A stretch of 64,000 nucleotides of DNA from Bacteroidales bacterium (GTDB lineage Bacteria > Bacteroidota > Bacteroidia > Bacteroidales > UBA12077). Location of the stretch: positions 44,019 to 108,018 of the forward strand of contig WTBR01000068.1 in assembly GCA_013138975.1 (NCBI GenBank), written 5' to 3'. Positions 17,911 through 26,885 of the stretch are shown here, in pieces. Made by a program: the position numbers and the translations under genes. Each line of letters opens with the position of its first letter. Within the stretch, counting starts at the first letter, position 1. The notes under the pieces were generated by a model, which made no database searches, was not told where the DNA came from, and saw nothing but the letters and a program-made list of their open reading frames with translations.

Positions 17911-19260
17911 ATGAATTTATATAATTTCTTATCAAAAAATATTGTTTATCCATTCTCTGATAAAATTCTTGGTCGAAATATTACTAAACAGTTAAATTTC
18001 TTGTCGAAAAGCCAATGGTGGAGTCATGATAAATTAAAAGAATTTCAACTAAATAAATTAAAGTCGATTATAGAAATAGCATATAATCAAGTGCCCTACT
18101 ATAAAGAAATATTTAGTAAGAATCAGTTAAATCCATCCGATATAAAATCTATTGATGATCTGAAAAAGATTCCCATTCTCACAAAAGATGACATTATTGA
18201 AAATTTTCCTTCAAAAATTGTTAATAGAAATATCGAAAATATTCCCCATTATTACTCTGAGTCAAGTGGTTCTACAGGAAAACAAACCCGATACTTTATT
18301 GATAAATCGGCCTATAGCTTGAACATTGCTTCTTATTTAAGAGGTTGGAACTGGATGGGTTATGAATTAGGTGATAAACTAATTAAAGTATCCCAAAACA
18401 CTCGGGTTAGTTTTGAAAAAGCAGTTCAAGATTATATTAATAGATGTAAGCTTTTTACACAAGAATATTCTGATGGCAATTATGAACAATTCATAAATCT
18501 CATCAACAAGTTCTCACCTAAGATTCTTAGAAGTTATCCTGATCCTCTAGACTTTACTGCAAAATACATTTTAGATAAAAAAATAGAAATTTCAGGAATT
18601 CACGCTATTAACACAACAGGAAATACTCTCAATGATGATAAAAGAAAATTAATAGAACAAGCATTTAAAGCTCCTGTTTTTGACTCGTATAGTACTGAAG
18701 GTGCAGCTGTATTATTTGAATGTCCAACACATGATTGTTATCATTTAGCAATGGAATATGGTATTTATGAAGTTTTGGATAATAATGGGAATGAGGTGAA
18801 AGAAGGAGAATCTGGAAGATTAATTACTACAGATTTATGGAACACATCTTTACCATTTATCCGATATGAAACTAAAGATATAATTACCAAGTCAAAATCA
18901 ACTTGTAAGTGTGGAAGAGGCTTGGAAAGCTATAAAAAAATATTAGGTAGAGAAAATGATATAATAATTACTAAAAATAAAACAATTTTAATTGGGCAAA
19001 GTTTTACAACATATTTTAAGCATATAGCTGAAATAAAACAATTTTATATTAATCAAACTGATATTAATGATTATATATTCTCATTTGTTTTAAATAATCC
19101 TTTATCAAAGGATAAAATCATAAGAATAGAAAATGATTGGAAACAAAAAATTGGTGAGAATCCTAATATAAAAATTGTTATTAAAGAATTTATTCCTGAA
19201 TTACCATCAGGTAAAATTAGATTTGTTGAAAGAAATTCGTCTATTGATTTTAAACTATAA
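17911..19260 (+). CDS. CapK/phenylacetate-CoA-ligase-like adenylating enzyme
   Basis: A 449-residue member of the ANL (acyl-adenylate-forming) superfamily, CapK branch. The phosphate-binding loop SESSGSTGKQTRY lies near residues 116-128; YSTEGAAVLFEC (about 263) and the TDLWNTSLPFIRYETKD segment (about 307-323) match the adenylation core. Cysteine pairs (CPTHDC, then CKCGRG) resemble the metal site seen in some CapK proteins. CapK-like proteins are frequent in capsule loci, but their substrates are mostly unknown. Here it may activate a carboxylic acid or amino acid for attachment to the glycan, together with the neighbouring amide-forming enzymes. Confidence 0.82.
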   Translation: MNLYNFLSKNIVYPFSDKILGRNITKQLNFLSKSQWWSHDKLKEFQLNKLKSIIEIAYNQVPYYKEIFSKNQLNPSDIKSIDDLKKIPILTKDDIIENFPSKIVNRNIENIPHYYSESSGSTGKQTRYFIDKSAYSLNIASYLRGWNWMGYELGDKLIKVSQNTRVSFEKAVQDYINRCKLFTQEYSDGNYEQFINLINKFSPKILRSYPDPLDFTAKYILDKKIEISGIHAINTTGNTLNDDKRKLIEQAFKAPVFDSYSTEGAAVLFECPTHDCYHLAMEYGIYEVLDNNGNEVKEGESGRLITTDLWNTSLPFIRYETKDIITKSKSTCKCGRGLESYKKILGRENDIIITKNKTILIGQSFTTYFKHIAEIKQFYINQTDINDYIFSFVLNNPLSKDKIIRIENDWKQKIGENPNIKIVIKEFIPELPSGKIRFVERNSSIDFKL

Positions 19261-19263
19261 TTT

Positions 19264-20412
19264 ATGAAACAAATCTATATTTTAGGTAATCATATTCAAG
19301 CTTTGGGTATTTCAAGAATAGCCAAAGAGTTAGGATTAAAAGTAACCGTTTTTAATAGTTATAAAGCATCTGTAACGAGATTTTCCAATAGTTGTGATCA
19401 TTTTAAATTATTTAAATCTCACGACGATCTTTTATCTCAGCTTAAAAAAGCTAAAGAAAAAGATACTCTTATAATGCCTACAAATGACAATCTTGTTCAT
19501 TTTATATCAGAAAATTATGAGCAACTAAAGAAAAAGTATTATATATCGTTACCAGAACCAGATATTATCAACATTTGTTATAATAAAATAGAAACATATA
19601 AAAAAGCTATAGACTTAGGTATTCCTATTCCTAAAAGTTATTTTCCAAGTTCTTTAGAACACATGAATAGTTTTATTCACGAATTAGAATACCCCCTTAT
19701 ATTAAAACCGGCTGTAATGCATACTTTTCATAAAAAAACGGGACAAAAAGTTTTTTTATGTAAATCTCAAGAAGAACTAATAAACAATTATCACACTTTA
19801 ATTAATATAATTCCTCCAGAACAAGTAATTATTCAAGAATTTCTAACTGGTGGAGCAAAATCTCTTTTTTCATTTGGATCTTTTTTTTCAAATAAGAAAG
19901 TATTTGGCAGTTTTATTGTAAATAGAATAAGACAAAAACCGATGGACTTTGGTATTTCCACTTGTTTTGCAAAGTCAGTTATTAATAAGCAAATTGAAGA
20001 ACAATCAATAAAGTTTTTAAAAGGTATTGATTACTTTGGTCTTTCTGAAGTTGAATTTATGTATGATAAAAAATCAAACGAATATAAATTATTAGAAATT
20101 AATCCTAGAACATGGAAATGGCATTCTATCTCAAACATTTTAAATATTAATCTTATAGAAATGTTAATTAATCATATAGACAATAAGCCTTTTGATGTCC
20201 AAAACAATAATTTAGAAGATATTGCTTGGATAGAACGTGTTACTGATTCATATGTATCAATTAAAGAAATTATTAAAGGAAAAATGACATTAAAAGAATA
20301 CATAATAACCTTAAAAATGCCTAAAGAAAATGCAGTTTGGTCATTCAAAGATCCTCTACCAGCAATAATGTATATATTATTATTACCATATTTATTTTTA
20401 AAACGAAACTAG
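19264..20412 (+). CDS. ATP-grasp carboxylate-amine ligase-like protein
   Basis: A 382-residue ATP-grasp protein. The pre-ATP-grasp domain (1-110) opens with a Rossmann-like ILGNHIQALGIS segment. The ATP-grasp core includes YPLILKPA (about 139-146), VIIQEFLTGG (about 189-198), and the metal/phosphate-binding KLLEINPRTWKWHS (about 277-290). Relatives include carbamoyl-phosphate-synthase-like and D-aspartate-ligase-like proteins found in polysaccharide loci. The reaction is expected to be ATP-dependent amide or ester bond formation through an acyl phosphate. The C-terminal 20 residues are hydrophobic, which may tether it to the membrane. Confidence 0.8.
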   Translation: MKQIYILGNHIQALGISRIAKELGLKVTVFNSYKASVTRFSNSCDHFKLFKSHDDLLSQLKKAKEKDTLIMPTNDNLVHFISENYEQLKKKYYISLPEPDIINICYNKIETYKKAIDLGIPIPKSYFPSSLEHMNSFIHELEYPLILKPAVMHTFHKKTGQKVFLCKSQEELINNYHTLINIIPPEQVIIQEFLTGGAKSLFSFGSFFSNKKVFGSFIVNRIRQKPMDFGISTCFAKSVINKQIEEQSIKFLKGIDYFGLSEVEFMYDKKSNEYKLLEINPRTWKWHSISNILNINLIEMLINHIDNKPFDVQNNNLEDIAWIERVTDSYVSIKEIIKGKMTLKEYIITLKMPKENAVWSFKDPLPAIMYILLLPYLFLKRN

Positions 20413-20422
20413 AAAACATAAC

Positions 20423-21235
20423 ATGTACACAGCAATATTTTTAATTGAAAATATAATAATTAGTAGTTTATTATATATTTATCTTCACAGGAAAACGAGA
20501 ATAAGTCTCAAATATCTATATATTGATAATATTATTATTATTGGATTCTCAACTTTAATAAATCTAATTCTAATTAAATATCTATCTTTCATAAACCCTG
20601 TTTTAATATCTCTTTTTAATGTTCCCTTAATTCTTGGTCTTGCTTTTACCTTAACAATGATTAGATTTTGGAGAACGCCACAAAGAAAAATAAAGGCTAA
20701 ACAAAACGAAATTATATCTCCTGCAGATGGTAATATAATATATATCAAAAAAATAGAAAAAGGAACTGTTCCTCTTTCTGTTAAGGAAAATGTAACTGCC
20801 ACATTGCATGAATTTATAAATACTGAATTACTGAATACACCTTGTTGGATCATTGGAATTAATATGACTCCATTTGATGTTCATAAAAACTGTGCCCCCA
20901 TTAATGGTGAAATTATTTCAATAAATAAATTTAAAGGACAATTTTTATCACTCAAAAACCCAGATGTTTATGGTCAAAATGAAAGAACTTCTATTGTAAT
21001 TAAAAACGAGGAGCTCTCTGTCGGAGTAGTTCAAACAGCTTCTAAATTAGTTCGACGAATCGACACTTATAAAAACATTGGTGATCAAATTAAAAAAGGT
21101 GAATGGTACGGAATGATCAGGTTTGGATCTCAGGTAGATTTAATTCTGCCTGATTTTTGTTCAATAAAAGTCAATATTGGTGATCAAATTTATGCCTCAC
21201 AAACAATTTTAGCTTCTTATGAAAATATTAATTGA
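20423..21235 (+). CDS. Phosphatidylserine-decarboxylase-like protein
   Basis: A 270-residue protein with two or three hydrophobic segments in the first 80 residues, then FWRTPQRKI and SPADGNIIYI, which match the start of the PSD fold. INMTPFDVHKNCAPINGEI (about 149-167) is the family's conserved histidine region. Near the C-terminus RFGSQVDLILP carries a Gly-Ser pair (S236), the place where PSD-type proenzymes cut themselves to make the pyruvoyl cofactor. The canonical bacterial form has LGST; this FGS form resembles the short archaeal/Asd-like class. Its place in a glycan operon, apart from phosphatidylserine synthase, suggests decarboxylation of a serine-type group on the glycan or its carrier, but it could simply be a lipid enzyme. 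Confidence 0.82.
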   Translation: MYTAIFLIENIIISSLLYIYLHRKTRISLKYLYIDNIIIIGFSTLINLILIKYLSFINPVLISLFNVPLILGLAFTLTMIRFWRTPQRKIKAKQNEIISPADGNIIYIKKIEKGTVPLSVKENVTATLHEFINTELLNTPCWIIGINMTPFDVHKNCAPINGEIISINKFKGQFLSLKNPDVYGQNERTSIVIKNEELSVGVVQTASKLVRRIDTYKNIGDQIKKGEWYGMIRFGSQVDLILPDFCSIKVNIGDQIYASQTILASYENIN

Positions 21236-22292
21236 TATCGGTCATCCCGCCCATGTTCATATTTTTAAAAATGTGGCTTGGAATTTATCCCAAAAAGGGT
21301 ATGAAATTATATTTACCACAAGGGATAAAGAAAATGAATTGTATTTATTAAAAAAATATAATTTTCAATATATTTCTTTTGGAAAAAACAAAAAAACAAA
21401 ATTAGGTAAGCTTTTTGGACTAATTTATTTCAATTTTAGATTATTAATTGTAGCTATAAAATTTAAGCCTGATCTTTATTTAAGTCATGGATCTATGTAT
21501 GCAGCTCAAGTTGCTTGGTTATTAAGAAAAGATCACATCTCTTTAGAAGATTCTGGAAATACTGAACAAATTAAACTTTACGCTCCTTTTACAAAAGCAA
21601 TTATAACTCCAGATTTTTTGCCTAATGATTTAGGAGAAAAACAAATTCGTTATAAATCAAATCATGAACTATCATATCTACATCCTAAATATTTTAAACC
21701 CAATAAAGATATTTATCAATTTTTAGGGGTATCAGAAAAAGAACCTTATGCTATCTTACGTTTTGTTTCTTGGTTTGCCACACATGATAGTGGACAAAAA
21801 GGATTATGTCTAAAAGAAAAAGAAGCTCTTGTAAACAATCTTATTTCAAAAGGGCTTAAGGTATTTATTTCATCCGAAAGGCATCAACTCCCCGAAAATC
21901 TAAAAGATTACTCTATTAAAATCCCTCCTGAAAAAATTCATGATGCTTTAGCAAATGCAACTATATATATTGGTGAAGGTGCAACCATGGCTTCTGAATC
22001 CGGAGTATTAGGAACTCCTTCGATTTATATTAGTACTATTACTCGATACTATAATATTGATCAGGAAAAATTTGGCTTAGTATTTAATTTTTTAAATTTT
22101 AATGGTGTTATTGAAAAGGTTAATGAGATTCTAGAAATCCAAAATAGAAAACACATATTTAAACAAAGGCAACAGAAATTTCTTGATGAAAAAATTGATT
22201 TGACGACTTTTCTTATATGGTTCATTGAGAATTGGCCAAAAAGTTTTAAAACCCTAAAAAAAGATCCTGATTATCAATATAAATTTAAATAA
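21219..22292 (+). CDS. DUF354-family GT-B-like protein
   Basis: A 357-residue protein that begins MKILIDIGHPAHVHIF, the hallmark of DUF354 proteins, which have a UDP-GlcNAc-2-epimerase/MurG-like fold. A second conserved region GEGATMASESGVLGTPSIYI (about residues 250-269) corresponds to the nucleotide-sugar site of GT-B enzymes. Activity of the family is not established; it may be a transferase or epimerase. It overlaps the PSD-like gene by 17 bases and the next gene by one base, so it belongs to the same transcription unit. Confidence 0.8.
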   Translation: MKILIDIGHPAHVHIFKNVAWNLSQKGYEIIFTTRDKENELYLLKKYNFQYISFGKNKKTKLGKLFGLIYFNFRLLIVAIKFKPDLYLSHGSMYAAQVAWLLRKDHISLEDSGNTEQIKLYAPFTKAIITPDFLPNDLGEKQIRYKSNHELSYLHPKYFKPNKDIYQFLGVSEKEPYAILRFVSWFATHDSGQKGLCLKEKEALVNNLISKGLKVFISSERHQLPENLKDYSIKIPPEKIHDALANATIYIGEGATMASESGVLGTPSIYISTITRYYNIDQEKFGLVFNFLNFNGVIEKVNEILEIQNRKHIFKQRQQKFLDEKIDLTTFLIWFIENWPKSFKTLKKDPDYQYKFK

Positions 22293-23104
22293 TGGATTTT
22301 ACATTAAAAACATACCAATCGCTATTAACAAATCTAAAAGGGCAAGGCTATACTTTCCAAACCTTTCATGAATTTCTTGAAAAACCGGAAAAAAAATCTA
22401 TAATTCTGCGTCACGACGTAGACAAGTTACCTGAAAATTCATTAGAATTTGCACAATTACAAAAGGAATTAGGAATAAAAGGATGTTATTATTTTCGAAT
22501 TGTACCGCAAAGTTTTATTCCTGAAATTATAAAAAAGATTGCTGGTTTAGGGCATGAGATAGGTTATCATTATGAAGATATTGATCTAGCTTCTAAAAGT
22601 ATTAAGTATCAAAATGCAAAACACAAAACACTAAAAGAAAAAGAATTAGCAGAAAAAGCGATTGAATTATTTGAGAAAAATTTAATTGAACTACGAAAAT
22701 ACTATCCTGTAAAAACAATTTGCATGCACGGAAGTCCCTTATCTAAATTCGATAATCGTTTACTTTGGAAATATTATAATTACCGTGATTATGGAATAGT
22801 TGGTGAGCCTTACTTCGATGTTGATTTTTCAGATATTCTTTACCTAACCGATACCGGAAGAAGGTGGGATGGAGATGCTGTCTCTATTCGAGACAAAGTA
22901 AAAAGTACTAAGGTAAAAGATAAAAACTTTAATAGTACATCAGATATTATAAAAGCTGTAGAAAATGAAGGGCTTCCAAATCAAATCATGTTCACTTTTC
23001 ATCCTCAACGCTGGACAGATAAACCTTTACCATGGGTAAAAGAATTAGTTCTGCAAAATACTAAAAACATAGTGAAATATTTTCTTAATAAAATAAGGTC
23101 ATAA
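22292..23104 (+). CDS. NodB-like polysaccharide deacetylase family protein (second copy)
   Basis: A 270-residue protein of a second NodB-like subfamily. IILRHDVDKLPENSLEFA (about 36-53) has the H-D-V-D catalytic pair; GHEIGYHYED (about 88-97) holds the H-x3-H equivalent, and MHGSPLS (about 145-151) plus TFHPQRW (about 231-237) are further conserved sites. The subfamily occurs with CapK and DUF354 proteins in O-antigen loci. No signal peptide is visible. It is only distantly similar to the deacetylase at 14507, so the locus carries two separate enzymes. Confidence 0.8.
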   Translation: MDFTLKTYQSLLTNLKGQGYTFQTFHEFLEKPEKKSIILRHDVDKLPENSLEFAQLQKELGIKGCYYFRIVPQSFIPEIIKKIAGLGHEIGYHYEDIDLASKSIKYQNAKHKTLKEKELAEKAIELFEKNLIELRKYYPVKTICMHGSPLSKFDNRLLWKYYNYRDYGIVGEPYFDVDFSDILYLTDTGRRWDGDAVSIRDKVKSTKVKDKNFNSTSDIIKAVENEGLPNQIMFTFHPQRWTDKPLPWVKELVLQNTKNIVKYFLNKIRS

Positions 23105-23142
23105 TTTTAAGAACTAAAATCAAATAGCTTAATACTATTTTA

Positions 23143-24834
23143 ATGAAGCCTCTAAAAGTCTTTCTCTTCTTTCTAATAATAGTCATACTTGCTTTTAAAA
23201 GCTACACCCAAACCGTTCCTGTTCATAATCTTCACAATAGTATCTATGATTTTATAGATGAATTGGCCAATGATAAGGTCATTGAAATAAATTCAGCCAT
23301 AAAACCTTATTCTCGTAATTTTATTTATAAAAAACTAAAAGAGGCTGAGGTTAAACAAGAAGATTTAAATAAGCGACAAATAAAAGAACTGAATTTTTAC
23401 CTTAACATTTATGCTTTTGATGGCGATTTAAACTACAATCCATATTCTGCCAATGCAAAATTAAATATCCTAAAAAAACGACCCGGTTTTAATACTGGAT
23501 TAAATCCTTTGGGCTTATTCTACAAAGATTCCTCTTTTTCGTTTTCCGTAAAACCCATTTGGGGAATCCGATATTATACCAACCCAAATGGACAAGTACA
23601 ACATACTTGGGGTGGAGCTGAAGCTTACGCCACTATAGGAAAAAACTGGGCAATTTATGCAAGTCTGCGGGATAACTACCAAACCGAAATTCTTGCCTTC
23701 CCTCAATATTTTACTCCTTTGGAAGGTGGCAATTATAAAATTAATGTACAAGATCGTAAAGGAGGAGATTACAGTGAAATGCGTGGAGGAATAAACTATT
23801 CTTGGAAATGGGGAACAATTGGTTTAGTAAAAGACCATTTACAATGGGGAACTAATTACAATGGAGCAAATATATTTGGTGGTCAACAACCTTCTTTTGG
23901 AATGATAAAATTACAATTGAATCCTGTTAAATGGTTAGATTTTAATTATTATCATGGATGGTTGGTATCCGAAGTAATTGATAGCTCAAGGTCTTACACT
24001 ACCTCCAACGGTGATTGGCGAGCGGTTTTTCGCGATAAATACATAGCAGCTAATATGTATACATTTAAACCTTTCAAAAATTTCCATTTTAGTATTGGAA
24101 ATTCAATTGTATATTCAGATGTAAGTCCTCAGCTTGTTTATCTTATTCCTTTTTTATTTTATAAGTCCGTTGATCATACCATTAACCATAATATTGATAA
24201 TCAAAACTCACAAATGTTCGGCGATTTCAGTTTTCGTATGATTAAACACTTGCACCTATACGGGACTATTTTTATTGATGAATTTTCCATCACCCGAATT
24301 GGTAATAAAGAAGAGTCAAATTTCTATAGCTATAAACTGGGAAGCAGATTAAACAATTGGCCAATAAATAATATTTACTTAACATTCGAATATACCAAAA
24401 CTTCTCCTATTACTTATAAACATCGAGTTCCAACATTAACATATGAATCAAATAAATATAACCTCGGACATTATTTACGTGATAACTCAAAAGAATATTA
24501 TGTTAACATTGGTCTTAGACCAATGCGAGGATTAAAAGTCGAAATCTCATATTTAAATGCAAAACACGGAAACGATTACCAGTATACCGATGGCAAAGAA
24601 GCTGTATTATTACCCTTTATAGAATCAGTAACTTGGTCGAACGAATCTTATTCGCTAAAAATACTTTATGAATTTATTTCAGAAGCCTACCTATTTTTTA
24701 ACTTTACTGCCAGCAATATTCAAGGCTATGATGTTGACGGACAAACTGCACAATACTATTTAGATCAATTTACACCTCAAAGTTTTCAAGGCAGAAACAA
24801 TATGCTTACACTAGGGTTTAATATTGGATTTTAA
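23143..24834 (+). CDS. Wzi-like capsule assembly outer-membrane protein
   Basis: A 563-residue protein with a signal peptide (MKPLKVFLFFLIIVILAFKS, cleavage near YTQT) and a long series of amphipathic strands ending in an aromatic-rich C-terminus (LTLGFNIGF), as in outer-membrane barrels. The segment after the signal, with paired helices then a barrel, fits the Bacteroidetes 'capsule assembly Wzi' family. Wzi-like proteins hold the finished capsule at the cell surface. It is the last gene before a 435-base gap, so it may end the long operon. Confidence 0.8.
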   Translation: MKPLKVFLFFLIIVILAFKSYTQTVPVHNLHNSIYDFIDELANDKVIEINSAIKPYSRNFIYKKLKEAEVKQEDLNKRQIKELNFYLNIYAFDGDLNYNPYSANAKLNILKKRPGFNTGLNPLGLFYKDSSFSFSVKPIWGIRYYTNPNGQVQHTWGGAEAYATIGKNWAIYASLRDNYQTEILAFPQYFTPLEGGNYKINVQDRKGGDYSEMRGGINYSWKWGTIGLVKDHLQWGTNYNGANIFGGQQPSFGMIKLQLNPVKWLDFNYYHGWLVSEVIDSSRSYTTSNGDWRAVFRDKYIAANMYTFKPFKNFHFSIGNSIVYSDVSPQLVYLIPFLFYKSVDHTINHNIDNQNSQMFGDFSFRMIKHLHLYGTIFIDEFSITRIGNKEESNFYSYKLGSRLNNWPINNIYLTFEYTKTSPITYKHRVPTLTYESNKYNLGHYLRDNSKEYYVNIGLRPMRGLKVEISYLNAKHGNDYQYTDGKEAVLLPFIESVTWSNESYSLKILYEFISEAYLFFNFTASNIQGYDVDGQTAQYYLDQFTPQSFQGRNNMLTLGFNIGF

Positions 24835-25269
24835 ATTAACCCTTGGTCTTTAGCTATTTACTTATTGTTTTACTCCTCCTTTTCACATTCTCTCCTTTTC
24901 TTTTGCAAATGAATTCTATATCCTTTCTCCTCTTTTTACCTTATTTCTTAATTTTCTTTCATGGCTCATTATTCATGGCTTTTTATTCTTTGGTAATTGC
25001 TCTTTTGTGAATCTCTTCTTCTCCATTTATTCCTTTCTCTCATTGCTAACAACTCAAAACTATTCGTTTAAGAAAATTTTATCTTTGATTCAGAATCTCT
25101 TATTCTCTCCATTTCTCATTATTTCCTTAATCATTCCTTTGTTCTCAATAGTTGATTCTTTGTACTTTTATCTTTTATCTTTTATCTTTAAACATTAACT
25201 TTATACGCTACTTGCAGTTAGTAGGTTATAAATATTGTACTTAAAAATAGCAACTCTGAACTTATTAAT
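24835..25269 (+). other. Gene-free gap, pyrimidine-rich low-complexity sequence
   Basis: Bases 24841-25200 are strikingly rich in T and C on the + strand, with recurring words such as TTCTC, TCCTTT and ATTCTC, ending in a TTTTATC triple repeat (25168-25190). The only open frame here (25007-25198) is a by-product of this composition and encodes a leucine/isoleucine/serine-rich string. No tRNA, hairpin terminator or clear promoter was seen. A complementary purine-rich stretch follows the next gene at 26803-26880. Confidence 0.6.
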
Positions 25270-26805
25270 ATGAATCGTCGATCGGTATACATAAATACAA
25301 TTTTTGATATTCTTGCATTATTTGCAGCATTCTTCATCATGATATGGATTAAGCCGGCAACAAAGCGAATTTATTTACCAAATTATATTATTCCCTTTAT
25401 TATTTTTGCTTTTGTTTGGGTTGTTATTTCCTTAATCACACAAAAGTATTCTGCACCCGGACGAATTAGTTTATCGCGTGCAATTCTGCATATCATAATT
25501 ACAAACCTAATAATAAGCGGAATAGCAACAATTTTAATATTTTTATTTCGTTCTGATTTTTATTCAAGACTAGTTTTTGGTGGAATTATTATTTTAACTT
25601 CAATAATAGAAATATTTTTTGCTTTTTGCGATTTTTACATTTGTAAAGCGAATGAAAGCCCCGACACTTCTAGAGTATTTGAAGCTTACCAGCGCATTGT
25701 CGGTCGTCAAATATATGAACCGATTGAACCATTCCCTCCCGAGTTAACACTTGACCCTGTTCCCGAAAATATAAAAGAGGCCATTCTGGAAGAATCAAAT
25801 ATTGATGTTTTTAACTTTCTATGCGAAAATATCGACCTAAATACTCCTGACTACTCATTATTGGCTACAACTACACGATTTAATATTAACAAATTACCCG
25901 AAGAAAGTTATAAAAAAATTGTTAATTTAAAACGTATTAACGATATTCGATTTATCAATAAATTTTTTGAATCGGCTAACCATAAAATTACCCTTGGAGG
26001 TGTATTTATTGGCTGTGTAGAAACTAAAGATCAACGTAAAAAACGTATTTTCCGAAAATATCCTCCTATCTTCAGAGGTATATATTACTTTTTTGATTTC
26101 ATTATAAAAAGAGTATTTCCCAAGTTTAATTTAACCAAACGACTATACTTTTTCTTAACACGCGGTGAAAACAGGGTTGTATCTAAAGCCGAATGCTTAG
26201 GTCGTTTATATTCATGTGGATTCGAAATTGTTAACGAAAAAAATATTAATAATTGGTTGTATTTCGTTGCAAAAAAAACCGGAAAACCTGCTCTTGATCT
26301 AAAACCTACTTATGGGCCTTTTATAAAACTTAAACGTATAGGAAAAAACGGTAAGCTTATTAATGTGTATAAATTACGCACAATGCATCCTTTTGCCGAA
26401 TATTTACAAAAATATGTTTACGAAAAATCTGCCTTACAGGATGGTGGAAAATTTAAAGATGATTTTAGAATAACCACTGCAGGGAAAATATTCCGTAAAT
26501 TCTGGATCGATGAATTACCTATGTTTATCAATTTCTTCCGTGGCGACATGAAATTGATTGGTGTTCGACCATTGAGTGAGCATTATTTTAGTTTATACAG
26601 CAAAGAACTACAAGTAAAAAGAGTAAAAACTAAACCTGGTCTTATTCCTCCATTTTATGTTGATATGCCCAAAACATTAGATGAGATTCAAGCTTCGGAG
26701 TTAAGATACCTCGATGCATACGCAAAACACCCACAACTAACCGACTGGAAATATTTCTGGAAAGCCTTTTGGAATATATTGTTTAAAAAAGCCAGAAGTG
26801 CATAA
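25270..26805 (+). CDS. Atypical polyprenyl-phosphate sugar phosphotransferase
   Basis: A 511-residue protein with four predicted membrane segments in the first 130 residues and the PF02397-type catalytic end in its last 170. Visible motifs are KLKRIGKNGKLINVYKLRTMHP (about 353 onward), the catalytic acid pair in FWIDELPMFINF (about 416-427), and GDMKLIGVRPLS (about 430-441). These enzymes move a sugar-1-phosphate onto undecaprenyl phosphate and start repeat-unit assembly. Unusually, about 200 residues without a familiar motif lie between the membrane helices and the catalytic core, and the usual K-R-x-F-D membrane hairpin is hard to recognise. It is preceded by low-complexity sequence and may have its own promoter. 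Confidence 0.85.
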   Translation: MNRRSVYINTIFDILALFAAFFIMIWIKPATKRIYLPNYIIPFIIFAFVWVVISLITQKYSAPGRISLSRAILHIIITNLIISGIATILIFLFRSDFYSRLVFGGIIILTSIIEIFFAFCDFYICKANESPDTSRVFEAYQRIVGRQIYEPIEPFPPELTLDPVPENIKEAILEESNIDVFNFLCENIDLNTPDYSLLATTTRFNINKLPEESYKKIVNLKRINDIRFINKFFESANHKITLGGVFIGCVETKDQRKKRIFRKYPPIFRGIYYFFDFIIKRVFPKFNLTKRLYFFLTRGENRVVSKAECLGRLYSCGFEIVNEKNINNWLYFVAKKTGKPALDLKPTYGPFIKLKRIGKNGKLINVYKLRTMHPFAEYLQKYVYEKSALQDGGKFKDDFRITTAGKIFRKFWIDELPMFINFFRGDMKLIGVRPLSEHYFSLYSKELQVKRVKTKPGLIPPFYVDMPKTLDEIQASELRYLDAYAKHPQLTDWKYFWKAFWNILFKKARSA

Positions 26806-26808
26806 GGG

Positions 26809-26821
26809 AGAAAAGGAGAAT
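26809..26821 (+). repeat. Left arm of 13-bp inverted repeat framing the Avd-like gene
   Basis: AGAAAAGGAGAAT here is the exact reverse complement of bases 27399-27411. The arm lies in a purine-rich tract (26803-26880) directly after the sugar transferase stop. The two arms enclose the four-helix-bundle gene. The tracts are low in complexity, so a chance match is possible. Confidence 0.5.
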
Positions 26822-26885
26822 TTGAGAGTATGAGAAGAAAAGAAAAAGGGAAAACATAAGAAAAAAGGAGAAATATAAATTTATA

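Noticed and set aside
25007..25198. Open frame of 63 codons in the gap before the sugar transferase
   Set aside because: It lies in pyrimidine-rich low-complexity DNA, encodes a monotonous Leu/Ile/Ser/Phe string and has no convincing start context.
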